Shown in pieces: positions 1 to 5,487 of a DNA stretch of 5,487 bases (positions are counted from its first letter, which is position 1; each line of letters starts with the position of its first letter). The translations under genes were made by a program, and so were the position numbers. The notes below the pieces were generated by a model, which was not told the origin of the DNA, searched no databases, and saw only the letters and a list, made by a program, of their open reading frames with translations. Source of the stretch: Bradyrhizobiaceae bacterium (GTDB taxonomy: Bacteria > Pseudomonadota > Alphaproteobacteria > Rhizobiales > Xanthobacteraceae); the NCBI GenBank assembly GCA_016793685.1, contig JAEULX010000261.1:1-5487 (forward strand), written 5' to 3'.

Positions 1-758
1 AAGGTCAGATCGCACACCCCGATCGCGATCTGCACCAGCGTCAGCGGCGCGCTCGGCAGCGTGACCTGCCAATGATCCCGGCCGATTGTCCGCGGGCGCG
101 GCAACAGCCACAGCAGATAGCCGACGATGACGGCAAGCCCCGCCAATCCGATCGCCCGGTTGAAAACATTCGGCACGTGATTGATTGCGCTCGCCGCCGC
201 GGGCTTGAGCGCCATGCCGAGGCCGAGCACGAATGCATTGCCGAGCCAGAAAGTGAGGCCGGTGATGAAGGCGATCTTGGCGACATCGACCACGCTCAGC
301 CCATGCGCGGAATAAATCCGGTAACGCACCATCCCGGCAGTGACGGCCGTCGCGCCGAGACTATGGCCGATCGCATATCCCGTAAAACTTGCGAGAGCCG
401 CTGTGCGGTACGGCACGTCGCGCCGACCGATCGTGCGCAAGGCGAAGAAGTCGTAACCGGTCAGCGTGAGATAGGCGCAGGCGACGAACCCGGCCGCCGT
501 CAGAATCGCCTCAGGCGCAGTCGCCCGGATCGCCGCAACGACCTTGTCGATCTGGATGTCGCGCAGGAGGACGAACAGCGCGACCGAGGCCGCGACGATG
601 ATGAGTAAGCTCAGGGCGATGCCGATTCGATTCGCGGCGACCCATTCGCGTAGCGTCCGTGCGACGATCCCCGCCCCGTTCCCCATCGGATCCCGACTAA
701 GCGCCAGACCAACTTGGTCATCTGCGTCAACCAACTGATTCGCATCCGACCCTCCCAT
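1..758 (-). CDS. MprF N-terminal / YbhN-family (LPG synthase TM domain) membrane protein, 3' end missing
   Basis: This frame is open from ATG 758 to the left edge (252 codons), with an in-frame TAA at 779-777 upstream. The product is polytopic. Hydrophobic segments lie near residues 45-65, 84-100, 120-140, 161-182 and 202-219, and another begins near 238. Conserved-looking blocks are FTGYAIGHSLGATAVTAG (125-142) and the stretch ending GLTFWLGN (167-174), which resemble the flippase domain of MprF and the standalone YbhN/UPF0104 proteins. In MprF this domain moves aminoacylated phosphatidylglycerol across the inner membrane; the synthase domain would lie beyond the edge, so a bifunctional enzyme cannot be told from a standalone one. 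The start is uncertain: an AGGAG (763-759) directly abuts ATG 758 with no spacer, and ATG 686 (Met25) is an alternative with a weaker ribosome site. It is divergent from the glycosyltransferase. I am fairly sure of the family and not of the substrate. Confidence 0.75.
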   Translation of the reverse strand, partial: MGGSDANQLVDADDQVGLALSRDPMGNGAGIVARTLREWVAANRIGIALSLLIIVAASVALFVLLRDIQIDKVVAAIRATAPEAILTAAGFVACAYLTLTGYDFFALRTIGRRDVPYRTAALASFTGYAIGHSLGATAVTAGMVRYRIYSAHGLSVVDVAKIAFITGLTFWLGNAFVLGLGMALKPAAASAINHVPNVFNRAIGLAGLAVIVGYLLWLLPRPRTIGRDHWQVTLPSAPLTLVQIAIGVCDLT

Positions 759-1046
759 CTCCTCACGATAGATTTGTTACAGCGCGCCGCGTTCGCCCGC
801 CCAAAAGACGAAAAAGGCAATGATTGTCGTGGATATCGGTCCTGCGGCAAAAGCCCTTACGTCTGATCGTCATATTCCTGAGATGCAACTGCGCAATTCG
901 TGTCGCATGACGTTCATCAATGGCTCCCTAAATTCACCGCTGAGGCTGCGCCCGGCTAGTCCCCGGTTCCTCTCGCATTTGCGCGGCTTTCACCCGAATC
1001 CAGCGGCGTATTGCGCGGCGAACGCGCGCGAGCGAGGTGGGACGTC
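759..1046. other. Divergent intergenic region, presumed promoters
   Basis: This 288-bp gap separates the leftward MprF-like gene from the rightward glycosyltransferase operon, so promoters for both should lie here. It is visibly less GC-rich in the middle (about 810-935) than the flanking genes. I could not assign convincing -35/-10 pairs, an operator, a riboswitch or a small RNA. A short plus-strand open frame (820-1062) crosses it, but the product is not protein-like. Confidence 0.5.
1035..1040 (+). promoter_or_regulatory. Ribosome binding site deciding the glycosyltransferase start
   Basis: AGGTGG lies 6 bases before GTG 1047. It supports that GTG over the upstream in-frame TTG at 1011. 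Starting at 1047 also gives the family-typical N-terminus (M)RVLIATDAWHPQVNG without a 12-residue Arg-rich leader. Confidence 0.7.
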
Positions 1047-2162
1047 GTGCGCGTGCTCATAGCGACGGATGCTTGGCATCCACAGGTGAATGGGGTCGTG
1101 CGCACCCTGACGTCGCTCGCCAAGGCGGCCGATGCGTTCGACGTCGCGATCCAGTTTCTGACGCCGGAAGGCTTTCCCTCGCTGCAACTGCCGACCTATC
1201 CGGGCCTGCGCATTGCGCTGTGCAATCCCGGCGAGATTGCCCGGCGGATCGAAAGCGCGGCGCCCGACGCCATCCATATCGCGACCGAAGGGCCGATCGG
1301 GTACTGCGTCCGCGCCTACTGCCGGCGCCGTCGGCGACCGTTCACCACGAGCTTCACCACGCGCTTCCCCGAATACATCTCGGCGCGCGCGCCGATTCCG
1401 GAAGCGTGGACCTACGGCGTGCTGCAACGCTTCCACGCCGCCGCGGCGGTGACGATGGTATCGACGCCCTCGCTGATGTCTGCGCTCACGCAGCGTGGAT
1501 TTCGCAATCTCGGCATGTGGACGCGGGGCGTGGACACCGATGTCTTCCATCCGGATGGCGCGGTCGACCTGGCTTATCCCCGCCCGATCTTCGTGACCGC
1601 GGGACGGGTCGCGGTGGAGAAAAACCTCGACGCGTTCCTCTCCCTCGACCTGCCCGGCACCAAGGTGGTCATCGGCGACGGGCCGCACGAAGACGAATTG
1701 CGCCGGCGCTATCCCGAAGCGAAGTTTCTCGGGCTGCAGTCCGCCGAAGTGCTGGCGAGACACCTCGCGGCGGCTGACGTGTTTGTCTTTCCGAGCCTGA
1801 CCGATACGTTCGGGGTGGTCCAGCTCGAGGCGCTGGCCTGCGGCACGCCGGTCGCGGCGTTTCCGGTGACGGGGCCCAAGGACGTGATCGGCGACAGCCC
1901 GGTCGGTGTGCTGCACCACGATTTGCGCGCCGCCTGCCTTGCCGCGCTCGACCTCTCGCGCCAGGACTGCCGCCAATTCGCCCTTGCCCACGGCTGGGAG
2001 CGGAGCGTGCGGCAGTTCGTCGGCCACGTCGAACGCGCGGCCGGTCGTTCGCACGAAAGATCGCACGCGGGACAATCCGCGGCGATGCGCGACCTCGGTG
2101 CACCCAATTCCAGCCGACGAATCGCCGTCGCCGACGGCGCCACGGACACCGCATCGCAATGA
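1047..2162 (+). CDS. GT4-family glycosyltransferase, probably lipid-directed
   Basis: The predicted protein is 371 residues, a cytosolic or membrane-peripheral GT-B fold retaining glycosyltransferase. The N-terminal Rossmann half opens with RVLIATDAWHPQVNGVV, whose Gly16 loop is typical of GT4 acceptor domains. The C-terminal donor half has GRVAVEKNL (186-194), giving the usual Arg187 and Lys192, and TDTFGVVQLEALACGTPVA (252-270), the E-x7-E motif in the form Asp253...Glu261. Relatives include MgtA-like mannosyltransferases and alphaproteobacterial diacylglycerol glucosyl- or glucuronosyltransferases; sugar and acceptor cannot be read from sequence. The residues after about 331 are Ser/Arg/Ala-rich and look like an unstructured tail. 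Its stop overlaps the pmtA start (ATGA), so the two are probably translationally coupled; with that neighbour, a glycolipid product is the likeliest role. The start is GTG, chosen from the ribosome site and the family N-terminus. Confidence 0.85.
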   Translation: MRVLIATDAWHPQVNGVVRTLTSLAKAADAFDVAIQFLTPEGFPSLQLPTYPGLRIALCNPGEIARRIESAAPDAIHIATEGPIGYCVRAYCRRRRRPFTTSFTTRFPEYISARAPIPEAWTYGVLQRFHAAAAVTMVSTPSLMSALTQRGFRNLGMWTRGVDTDVFHPDGAVDLAYPRPIFVTAGRVAVEKNLDAFLSLDLPGTKVVIGDGPHEDELRRRYPEAKFLGLQSAEVLARHLAAADVFVFPSLTDTFGVVQLEALACGTPVAAFPVTGPKDVIGDSPVGVLHHDLRAACLAALDLSRQDCRQFALAHGWERSVRQFVGHVERAAGRSHERSHAGQSAAMRDLGAPNSSRRIAVADGATDTASQ

Positions 2163-2854
2163 CCCAACTCGATCTGCAACTCGACAAGGACGCCATCGCC
2201 CGGGCCTATGGCCGCTGGGCACCCGTCTATGATCTCGTGTTCGGCCCGGTTTTCGAAAGCGGGCGGCGGGCGGCCGTCGTCGCCGCCGAGCGCATCGGCG
2301 GCCTCATTCTCGAAGCCGGCGTCGGCACTGGCCTGTCGCTGCCGGACTACGCAGCGTCCAGCCGCGTCATCGGCGTCGATATTTCCGAGCCCATGCTGCG
2401 CAAGGCGCAGGAGCGCGTGCGTGCGCTCGGGCTGCGTCAGATCGCCGGCCTTGCGGTGATGGACATCGAGCACCTGTCATTGCCCGATGCGTCGGTCGAC
2501 GTGGTCGTCGCGCAATATGTCATCACCGCAGTTCCGAACCCGGAGGCGACGCTCGACGAGTTTGCGCGCGTGCTCAAGCCGGGCGGCGAAATCGTGCTGC
2601 TGAGCCGCGTGAGCGCCGAGGCGGGTCTGCGTCACGCCTTGGAGCAGTGGTTCGCCCCGGCGGCGCGTCGCCTGGGTTGGCGCACCGATTTCGCCTGGCA
2701 ACGCTACGCCTCCTGGGCCGACCGCGCGCCGGGCATTCGCCTCAAAGAACGCCGCGCGGTGCCGCCACTCGGTCACTTCTCGCTCATTCGCTTCGCCAAG
2801 GATCGCGCGACGGCGAGCGACGCCATTTGCTCCGCGGCGCGCGCGGAGATTTGA
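2159..2854 (+). CDS. pmtA: Phosphatidylethanolamine N-methyltransferase, PmtA type
   Basis: The product is a 231-residue class I SAM-dependent methyltransferase. PmtA uses three SAM to convert phosphatidylethanolamine to phosphatidylcholine at the cytoplasmic face of the inner membrane. Visible motifs are AYGRWAPVYDLVFGPVFESG (16-35), typical of the Rhodobacter/Bradyrhizobium PmtA group and a probable membrane-contact helix; motif I LEAGVGTGL (51-59); acidic ribose-binding Asp74 in IGVDIS; DVVVAQYVITAVPNPEA (114-130); RVLKPGGEIVL (137-147); and the C-terminal PPLGHFSLIRF (202-212). The last 20 or so residues extend past that block and look nonessential. ATG 2159 overlaps the preceding stop by four bases and has only a weak ribosome site, which fits coupling to the glycosyltransferase. 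Ubiquinone-biosynthesis (UbiE-like) methyltransferases are the main alternative, but the N-terminal block and the GHFSLIRF ending favour PmtA. Confidence 0.85.
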   Translation: MTQLDLQLDKDAIARAYGRWAPVYDLVFGPVFESGRRAAVVAAERIGGLILEAGVGTGLSLPDYAASSRVIGVDISEPMLRKAQERVRALGLRQIAGLAVMDIEHLSLPDASVDVVVAQYVITAVPNPEATLDEFARVLKPGGEIVLLSRVSAEAGLRHALEQWFAPAARRLGWRTDFAWQRYASWADRAPGIRLKERRAVPPLGHFSLIRFAKDRATASDAICSAARAEI

Positions 2855-2884
2855 TCGCCTATCGATGGAAATATTGAATGCAAG

Positions 2885-2890
2885 AAGGGG
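2885..2890 (+). promoter_or_regulatory. Ribosome binding site deciding the start of the His-rich membrane protein
   Basis: AAGGGG lies 7 bases before ATG 2898. The in-frame ATG at 2865 lacks such a site and would add an uninformative 11-residue leader, so 2898 is preferred. Confidence 0.6.
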
Positions 2891-2897
2891 AACGTCG

Positions 2898-3503
2898 ATG
2901 AAAGGCTTTTTTCAGGCGCTTGAAGAACAGCGGTGGGACGACCATCGCTACTATCATCACAGTCGCATTAATCAGGCTCTGCATCTCGTCAGCGCGATCA
3001 GCTTCCTGGTCGCCTATGTGCTGGTGTTCTTCGACCCCGCGGTCTCGGCCTTGATCGGCTGGCTGGTCGCGATGACGACGCGCCAGGCCGGCCACTTTTT
3101 CTTCGAGCCGAAAGGTTACGACGAAGTCAACCACGCGACGCACGAATACAAGGAAGAGATCAAGGTCGGCTACAATCTGCGGCGCAAGACGGTGCTGCTG
3201 ATCATCTGGGCCGCCTCCCCGCTCGTGCTGCTGGTTGATCCGGCGCTGTTCGGGCTGGTTACGCCCGCGTCCACTCCCGCCGAGTTCATCCGCCATGTCG
3301 CCAAGATCTGGCTGTTCCTCGGCCTCGCCGGTCTCGTGTTCCGCACGGTGCAGCTTTTCATCATCAAGGACGTGCAGACCGGGCTGGTGTGGGCCACCAA
3401 AATCCTCACCGACCCGTTCCACGACATCAAGCTCTACCACAAGGCGCCGCTCGCCCTCATGCGCGGCGAGAGGATCGAGGAACCGAAGGAGCAGCACGGA
3501 TAA
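2898..3503 (+). CDS. His-rich integral membrane protein, Mpo1/DUF962-like
   Basis: This is a 201-residue protein with hydrophobic segments near 29-46, 49-62, 97-115 and 135-157. Its first half carries ordered histidines: YYHHSRIN (18-25; His20, His21), ALHL (His29), AGHFFFEP (64-71; His66) and NHATHEYKEE (78-87; His79, His82). The order H-x-x-x-N, then H, then GH-x-x-x-E recalls Mpo1/DUF962 proteins, of which yeast Mpo1 is an Fe(II) dioxygenase acting in alpha-oxidation of 2-hydroxy fatty acids. A second conserved-looking block, WATKILTDPFHDIKLYHKAP (165-184), is not part of that pattern. It sits 43 bases after pmtA on the same strand and is probably in the same operon, which suggests a lipid acyl-chain role. 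The family link is by motif only; an uncharacterised membrane protein is the safe reading. The sequence around His79-Glu87 and the C-terminal block suggest strong conservation, but this has not been tested. Confidence 0.75.
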   Translation: MKGFFQALEEQRWDDHRYYHHSRINQALHLVSAISFLVAYVLVFFDPAVSALIGWLVAMTTRQAGHFFFEPKGYDEVNHATHEYKEEIKVGYNLRRKTVLLIIWAASPLVLLVDPALFGLVTPASTPAEFIRHVAKIWLFLGLAGLVFRTVQLFIIKDVQTGLVWATKILTDPFHDIKLYHKAPLALMRGERIEEPKEQHG

Positions 3504-3520
3504 GAGCGGTCGCACGGAGC

Positions 3521-3548
3521 GGCATCGCGCGGCGGCGCTGCGCATGCC
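3521..3548. terminator. GC-rich hairpin between convergent genes, weak terminator candidate
   Basis: GGCATCGCGC (3521-3530) pairs with GCGCATGCC (3540-3548) in nine base pairs with one bulged C (3526), around a nine-base loop. It lies between the stop of the His-rich membrane protein and that of the aminotransferase. Only two T residues follow on the plus strand and there is no T run on the minus strand, so intrinsic termination would be weak. In DNA this GC-rich, such a hairpin could also arise by chance. Confidence 0.3.
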
Positions 3549-3556
3549 TTGACTCG

Positions 3557-5236
3557 TCAGCGGTGTGCCGGAAAGAGAGACAAGCGGTGCGCGATCATCT
3601 CCCGCAGCATCTGGCGCCGAATCGATTTGTTGGTCATCGCACCGTCGCTCCACCACCAGCCGTCGCGCTGCATGGCGCTCGCAGCCGCGACGAACCGCTC
3701 CGCCACGGCGTCGAAATCGGCTTGCGTGTAGTTGAGACTGAAGATCAGCCGCCCGCTGCCGACCCAGCTCAACGCCAGCCCTTCGGCGCGGAGGTAATAC
3801 TGAAGCATCCAGTTGTAGCGCGAGGGCGTCGTGTAGGCGACGGTCCAGATCGTGGACAGGTTGGCGACGCGCAGCGGTAAGCCGGCGTCCTCCAGACGCC
3901 GATTGAGCGCATCGGCGCGCGCATTCCAGGTTTCGTCCAGACCATCGTAGAGCCCGCTGGCCGCGGGCGATTGCAGATGCGTCAGGAACGCATCCATCCC
4001 CGCCATCACGTAGGGATGCGCGTTGAAGGTGCCGCGCGCGAAGCAGACGTCGAGCGGCCGATCCTCGCGGAAGCGGCGCATCACGTCCTCGCGCCCGCAG
4101 ATCACCCCGACCGGCAGGCCGCCGCCCAGCGTCTTGCCGTAAGTCACCATGTCGGCCTTGACGCCGAAATACTCCTGCGCGCCGCCGCGAGCGATGCGAA
4201 AGCCGACAAAGACTTCATCGAAGATCAGCACGATGCCGCGCTCGCTGCACACGGCGCGCAGCCGCTGGAGCCACTCCGCGTAGGCGGCGCGATCGAAATG
4301 AGCGCCGCGGGCGCTGTCGATGAGCGCGGAATCGCCCGGCGCGTTTGCGTTGGGATGCAGCGCCTGCAGCGGATTGACCAGCACACAGGCGATGTCGCGC
4401 CGATGGCGCAGGACGCGCAGCGACTGCTCCGACATGTCCGCCAGCGTATAGGTCTCGCGCGCCGGCAGCGGATTGCCGATGCCGGGCTGCACATCGCCCC
4501 ACCAGCCGTGATAGGCGCCGCAGAAGCGCACGAGATGCGAGCGGCGGGTGTGGTAGCGCGCGAGGCGGACCGCCTGCATCACCGCCTCGGTGCCCGACAT
4601 GTGAAACGACACGGCGTCGAGGCCCGAGAGCGCGCACAGGCGCTTCACATTCGCGGCGACCAGCGGATGGTAGGAGCCGAGCACCGGGCCGAGTTCGGCA
4701 ACGCGCTTGCGGCTCTGCTCCAGGCACGCCTTGTAGACGTCGTAGCCGAGGACGTTGACGCCGTAGGAGCCTGCGAGATCGTAGTAGCCATTGCCGTCGA
4801 GGTCGGTCAGCATCACCCCGGACGACGCCTCCATGAAAGCGGCGATCGGCAGATGCTGGTTGACGAAACGGCTGAACTGGAACGGCACGCGATACGCCGA
4901 GGTGAACTGCAGGTCCGGCACTGAGCCGCGGATGTCCGCCGTCAGGCGCAAGCCCTGGGGACACCGTTCGCGCAGCAGCCGCGACAGGCGGAAGAATCCC
5001 TCCCGGCGCGCCGCAGCAATCTCCGCGGGCGCATCATCGGCACGGAAAAACCGCGCCTCGTCGTAGCTGTAGCCCGGGACCAGCGCCGCGAACCGGCGCG
5101 CCATCCGTGCATGGCCGGTCAGCGACGGATGCTTCGCGCGCGACAGCTCGATCCGGCTCTTCAGCTTCGCCAGCGCGATGGCGAAGGCGACAAGGCCGAG
5201 CGCGTAGCCTACAAGGGGTGCGATTCGCCAATCCAT
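3557..5236 (-). CDS. Membrane-anchored class III aminotransferase (glutamate-1-semialdehyde aminomutase-like)
   Basis: The product is 559 residues, against about 430 for HemL. The PLP fold I domain begins near residue 115. Phosphate-binding SGTEA is at 214-218, cofactor-stacking GAYHGWWGD at 240-248, the pyridine-N aspartate at Asp340 in IFDEVFVGFR, and the PLP lysine at Lys368 in YGKTLGGGLPVG. All key residues are present, so the enzyme should be active. Residues 6-24 form one hydrophobic segment followed by K-L-K-S-R, predicting an N-out anchor with the catalytic domain in the cytoplasm. An extension of about 90 residues (25-114) follows, with VPGYSYDEARFF at 53-64. HemL acts in tetrapyrrole synthesis, but anchor, extension and lipid-gene neighbours argue against that role; an amino group put on a lipid or acyl precursor is a guess. 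ATG 5236 has GGG four bases upstream; an out-of-frame ATG lies at 5240. It is divergent from the Psd-like gene. Confidence 0.85.
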   Translation of the reverse strand: MDWRIAPLVGYALGLVAFAIALAKLKSRIELSRAKHPSLTGHARMARRFAALVPGYSYDEARFFRADDAPAEIAAARREGFFRLSRLLRERCPQGLRLTADIRGSVPDLQFTSAYRVPFQFSRFVNQHLPIAAFMEASSGVMLTDLDGNGYYDLAGSYGVNVLGYDVYKACLEQSRKRVAELGPVLGSYHPLVAANVKRLCALSGLDAVSFHMSGTEAVMQAVRLARYHTRRSHLVRFCGAYHGWWGDVQPGIGNPLPARETYTLADMSEQSLRVLRHRRDIACVLVNPLQALHPNANAPGDSALIDSARGAHFDRAAYAEWLQRLRAVCSERGIVLIFDEVFVGFRIARGGAQEYFGVKADMVTYGKTLGGGLPVGVICGREDVMRRFREDRPLDVCFARGTFNAHPYVMAGMDAFLTHLQSPAASGLYDGLDETWNARADALNRRLEDAGLPLRVANLSTIWTVAYTTPSRYNWMLQYYLRAEGLALSWVGSGRLIFSLNYTQADFDAVAERFVAAASAMQRDGWWWSDGAMTNKSIRRQMLREMIAHRLSLFPAHR

Positions 5237-5275
5237 CCATCCCGCTTAGCCGCCGAGATTAACCGATCCGTGACA
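5237..5275. promoter_or_regulatory. Very short divergent intergenic region
   Basis: Only 39 bases separate the divergent starts of the aminotransferase (5236) and the Psd-like gene (5276). No clear -10/-35 pair or strong ribosome site is visible for the rightward gene. Promoters therefore probably overlap coding sequence, or one of the two starts is annotated too far upstream. An in-frame GTG at 5270 is an alternative start for the Psd-like gene. Confidence 0.4.
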
Positions 5276-5487
5276 ATGCGCTCCGTCATCAACCGTTTGA
5301 CGCAGCAGGAGGATTTGAACTTCCTCCTGACCAACCGGATTCCCAAGCGTCTCGCGACCCGGTTCATGGGCTGGTTCACGCACATCGAGCAGCCCGTGGT
5401 GCGCGACGTCTCGATCGCGACCTGGCGCTTCTTCTCCGATGTCGACCTCAGCGACGCGGAGAAAAAGCAGTTCGCGAGCCTGCACGA
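5276..5487 (+). CDS. Phosphatidylserine decarboxylase-like protein, N-terminal fragment
   Basis: Seventy complete codons run from ATG 5276 to the right edge, with no stop. The segment TNRIPKRLATRFMGWF (19-34), then IEQPVVRDVSIATWRFF (37-53), DVDLSDAEKKQF (55-66) and the terminal SLH resemble the N-terminal helical part of longer (class I) phosphatidylserine decarboxylases. In those the region precedes the catalytic beta domain and its self-cleaving G-S-T/S site, which here would lie outside the window. Psd decarboxylates phosphatidylserine to phosphatidylethanolamine, the substrate of the PmtA encoded in this window, so context agrees. The catalytic region is not seen, so activity is unproven. 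Many alphaproteobacteria use a shorter Psd form; if this is a Psd, it may be a paralogue with a special role. The ribosome site is weak; an AGGAGG at 5307-5312 is internal and too close to any start to matter. Confidence 0.6.
   Translation, partial: MRSVINRLTQQEDLNFLLTNRIPKRLATRFMGWFTHIEQPVVRDVSIATWRFFSDVDLSDAEKKQFASLH

Noticed and set aside
72..608. A 178-codon open frame on the plus strand, opposite the MprF-like gene
   Set aside because: The product is Arg/Asp-rich and unstructured, while the minus-strand frame gives a coherent multi-pass membrane protein running to the window edge.
863..935. Possible Pho-box-like half sites (CGTCATATT, GTTCATCAA) upstream of the lipid operon
   Set aside because: Phosphate control would make sense for glycolipid genes, but the half sites do not form properly spaced 11-bp direct repeats matching the CTGTCAT consensus.
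820..1062. A small plus-strand open frame across the intergenic gap
   Set aside because: No ribosome site, no recognisable motif, and it overlaps the glycosyltransferase start in another frame.
990..2222. A 410-codon open frame on the minus strand, opposite the glycosyltransferase
   Set aside because: The product is Arg/His/Gly-rich with no recognisable motif, and it lies antisense to a gene with clear GT4 motifs. Long antisense frames are expected in DNA this GC-rich.
3971..4924. A 317-codon open frame on the plus strand, opposite the aminotransferase
   Set aside because: The composition is Ala/Arg/His-rich with no domain signature, and the opposite strand encodes an intact PLP enzyme.
3557..5236. 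Calling the aminotransferase hemL
   Set aside because: The core resembles glutamate-1-semialdehyde aminomutase, but the membrane anchor, the long N-terminal extension and the lipid-gene neighbours do not fit a tetrapyrrole enzyme.

Overview
The window is GC-rich, with the codon use and protein families typical of an alphaproteobacterium. A Hyphomicrobiales (Bradyrhizobium-like) source is my best guess, because the PmtA-type methyltransferase and the glycosyltransferase look like that group. This assignment rests on family resemblance recalled from memory, not on a search. I see no rRNA, tRNA, CRISPR array, transposase or other sign of a mobile element.

Layout from left to right. (1) Minus strand 758 to 1, running off the left edge: a polytopic membrane protein of the MprF N-terminal / YbhN (lysylphosphatidylglycerol synthase TM) family. 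(2) A 288-bp gap (759-1046) separating divergent genes. (3) A plus-strand run of three closely packed genes: a GT4 glycosyltransferase (GTG start at 1047), a PmtA-type phosphatidylethanolamine N-methyltransferase that overlaps it by ATGA (2159), and a 201-residue His-rich membrane protein (2898) that resembles Mpo1/DUF962. (4) A short convergent gap (3504-3556) holding a GC-rich hairpin. (5) Minus strand 5236 to 3557: a class III, glutamate-1-semialdehyde-aminomutase-like PLP enzyme with an N-terminal membrane anchor. (6) Plus strand 5276 to the right edge: the N-terminus of a protein that looks like a phosphatidylserine decarboxylase.

The common thread is membrane-lipid head-group chemistry. 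A Psd-like enzyme would make phosphatidylethanolamine (PE) from phosphatidylserine. PmtA would methylate PE towards phosphatidylcholine. The coupled glycosyltransferase could put a sugar on diacylglycerol or another lipid. The MprF-like protein could flip or modify a lipid. The Mpo1-like protein could act on hydroxylated acyl chains. The membrane-anchored aminotransferase is the piece with no obvious place in known phosphatidylcholine synthesis. Together with the Psd-like gene next to it, it is the best candidate for something undescribed, perhaps synthesis or modification of an amino-lipid. Individual family calls are fairly well supported; the joint pathway is inference.
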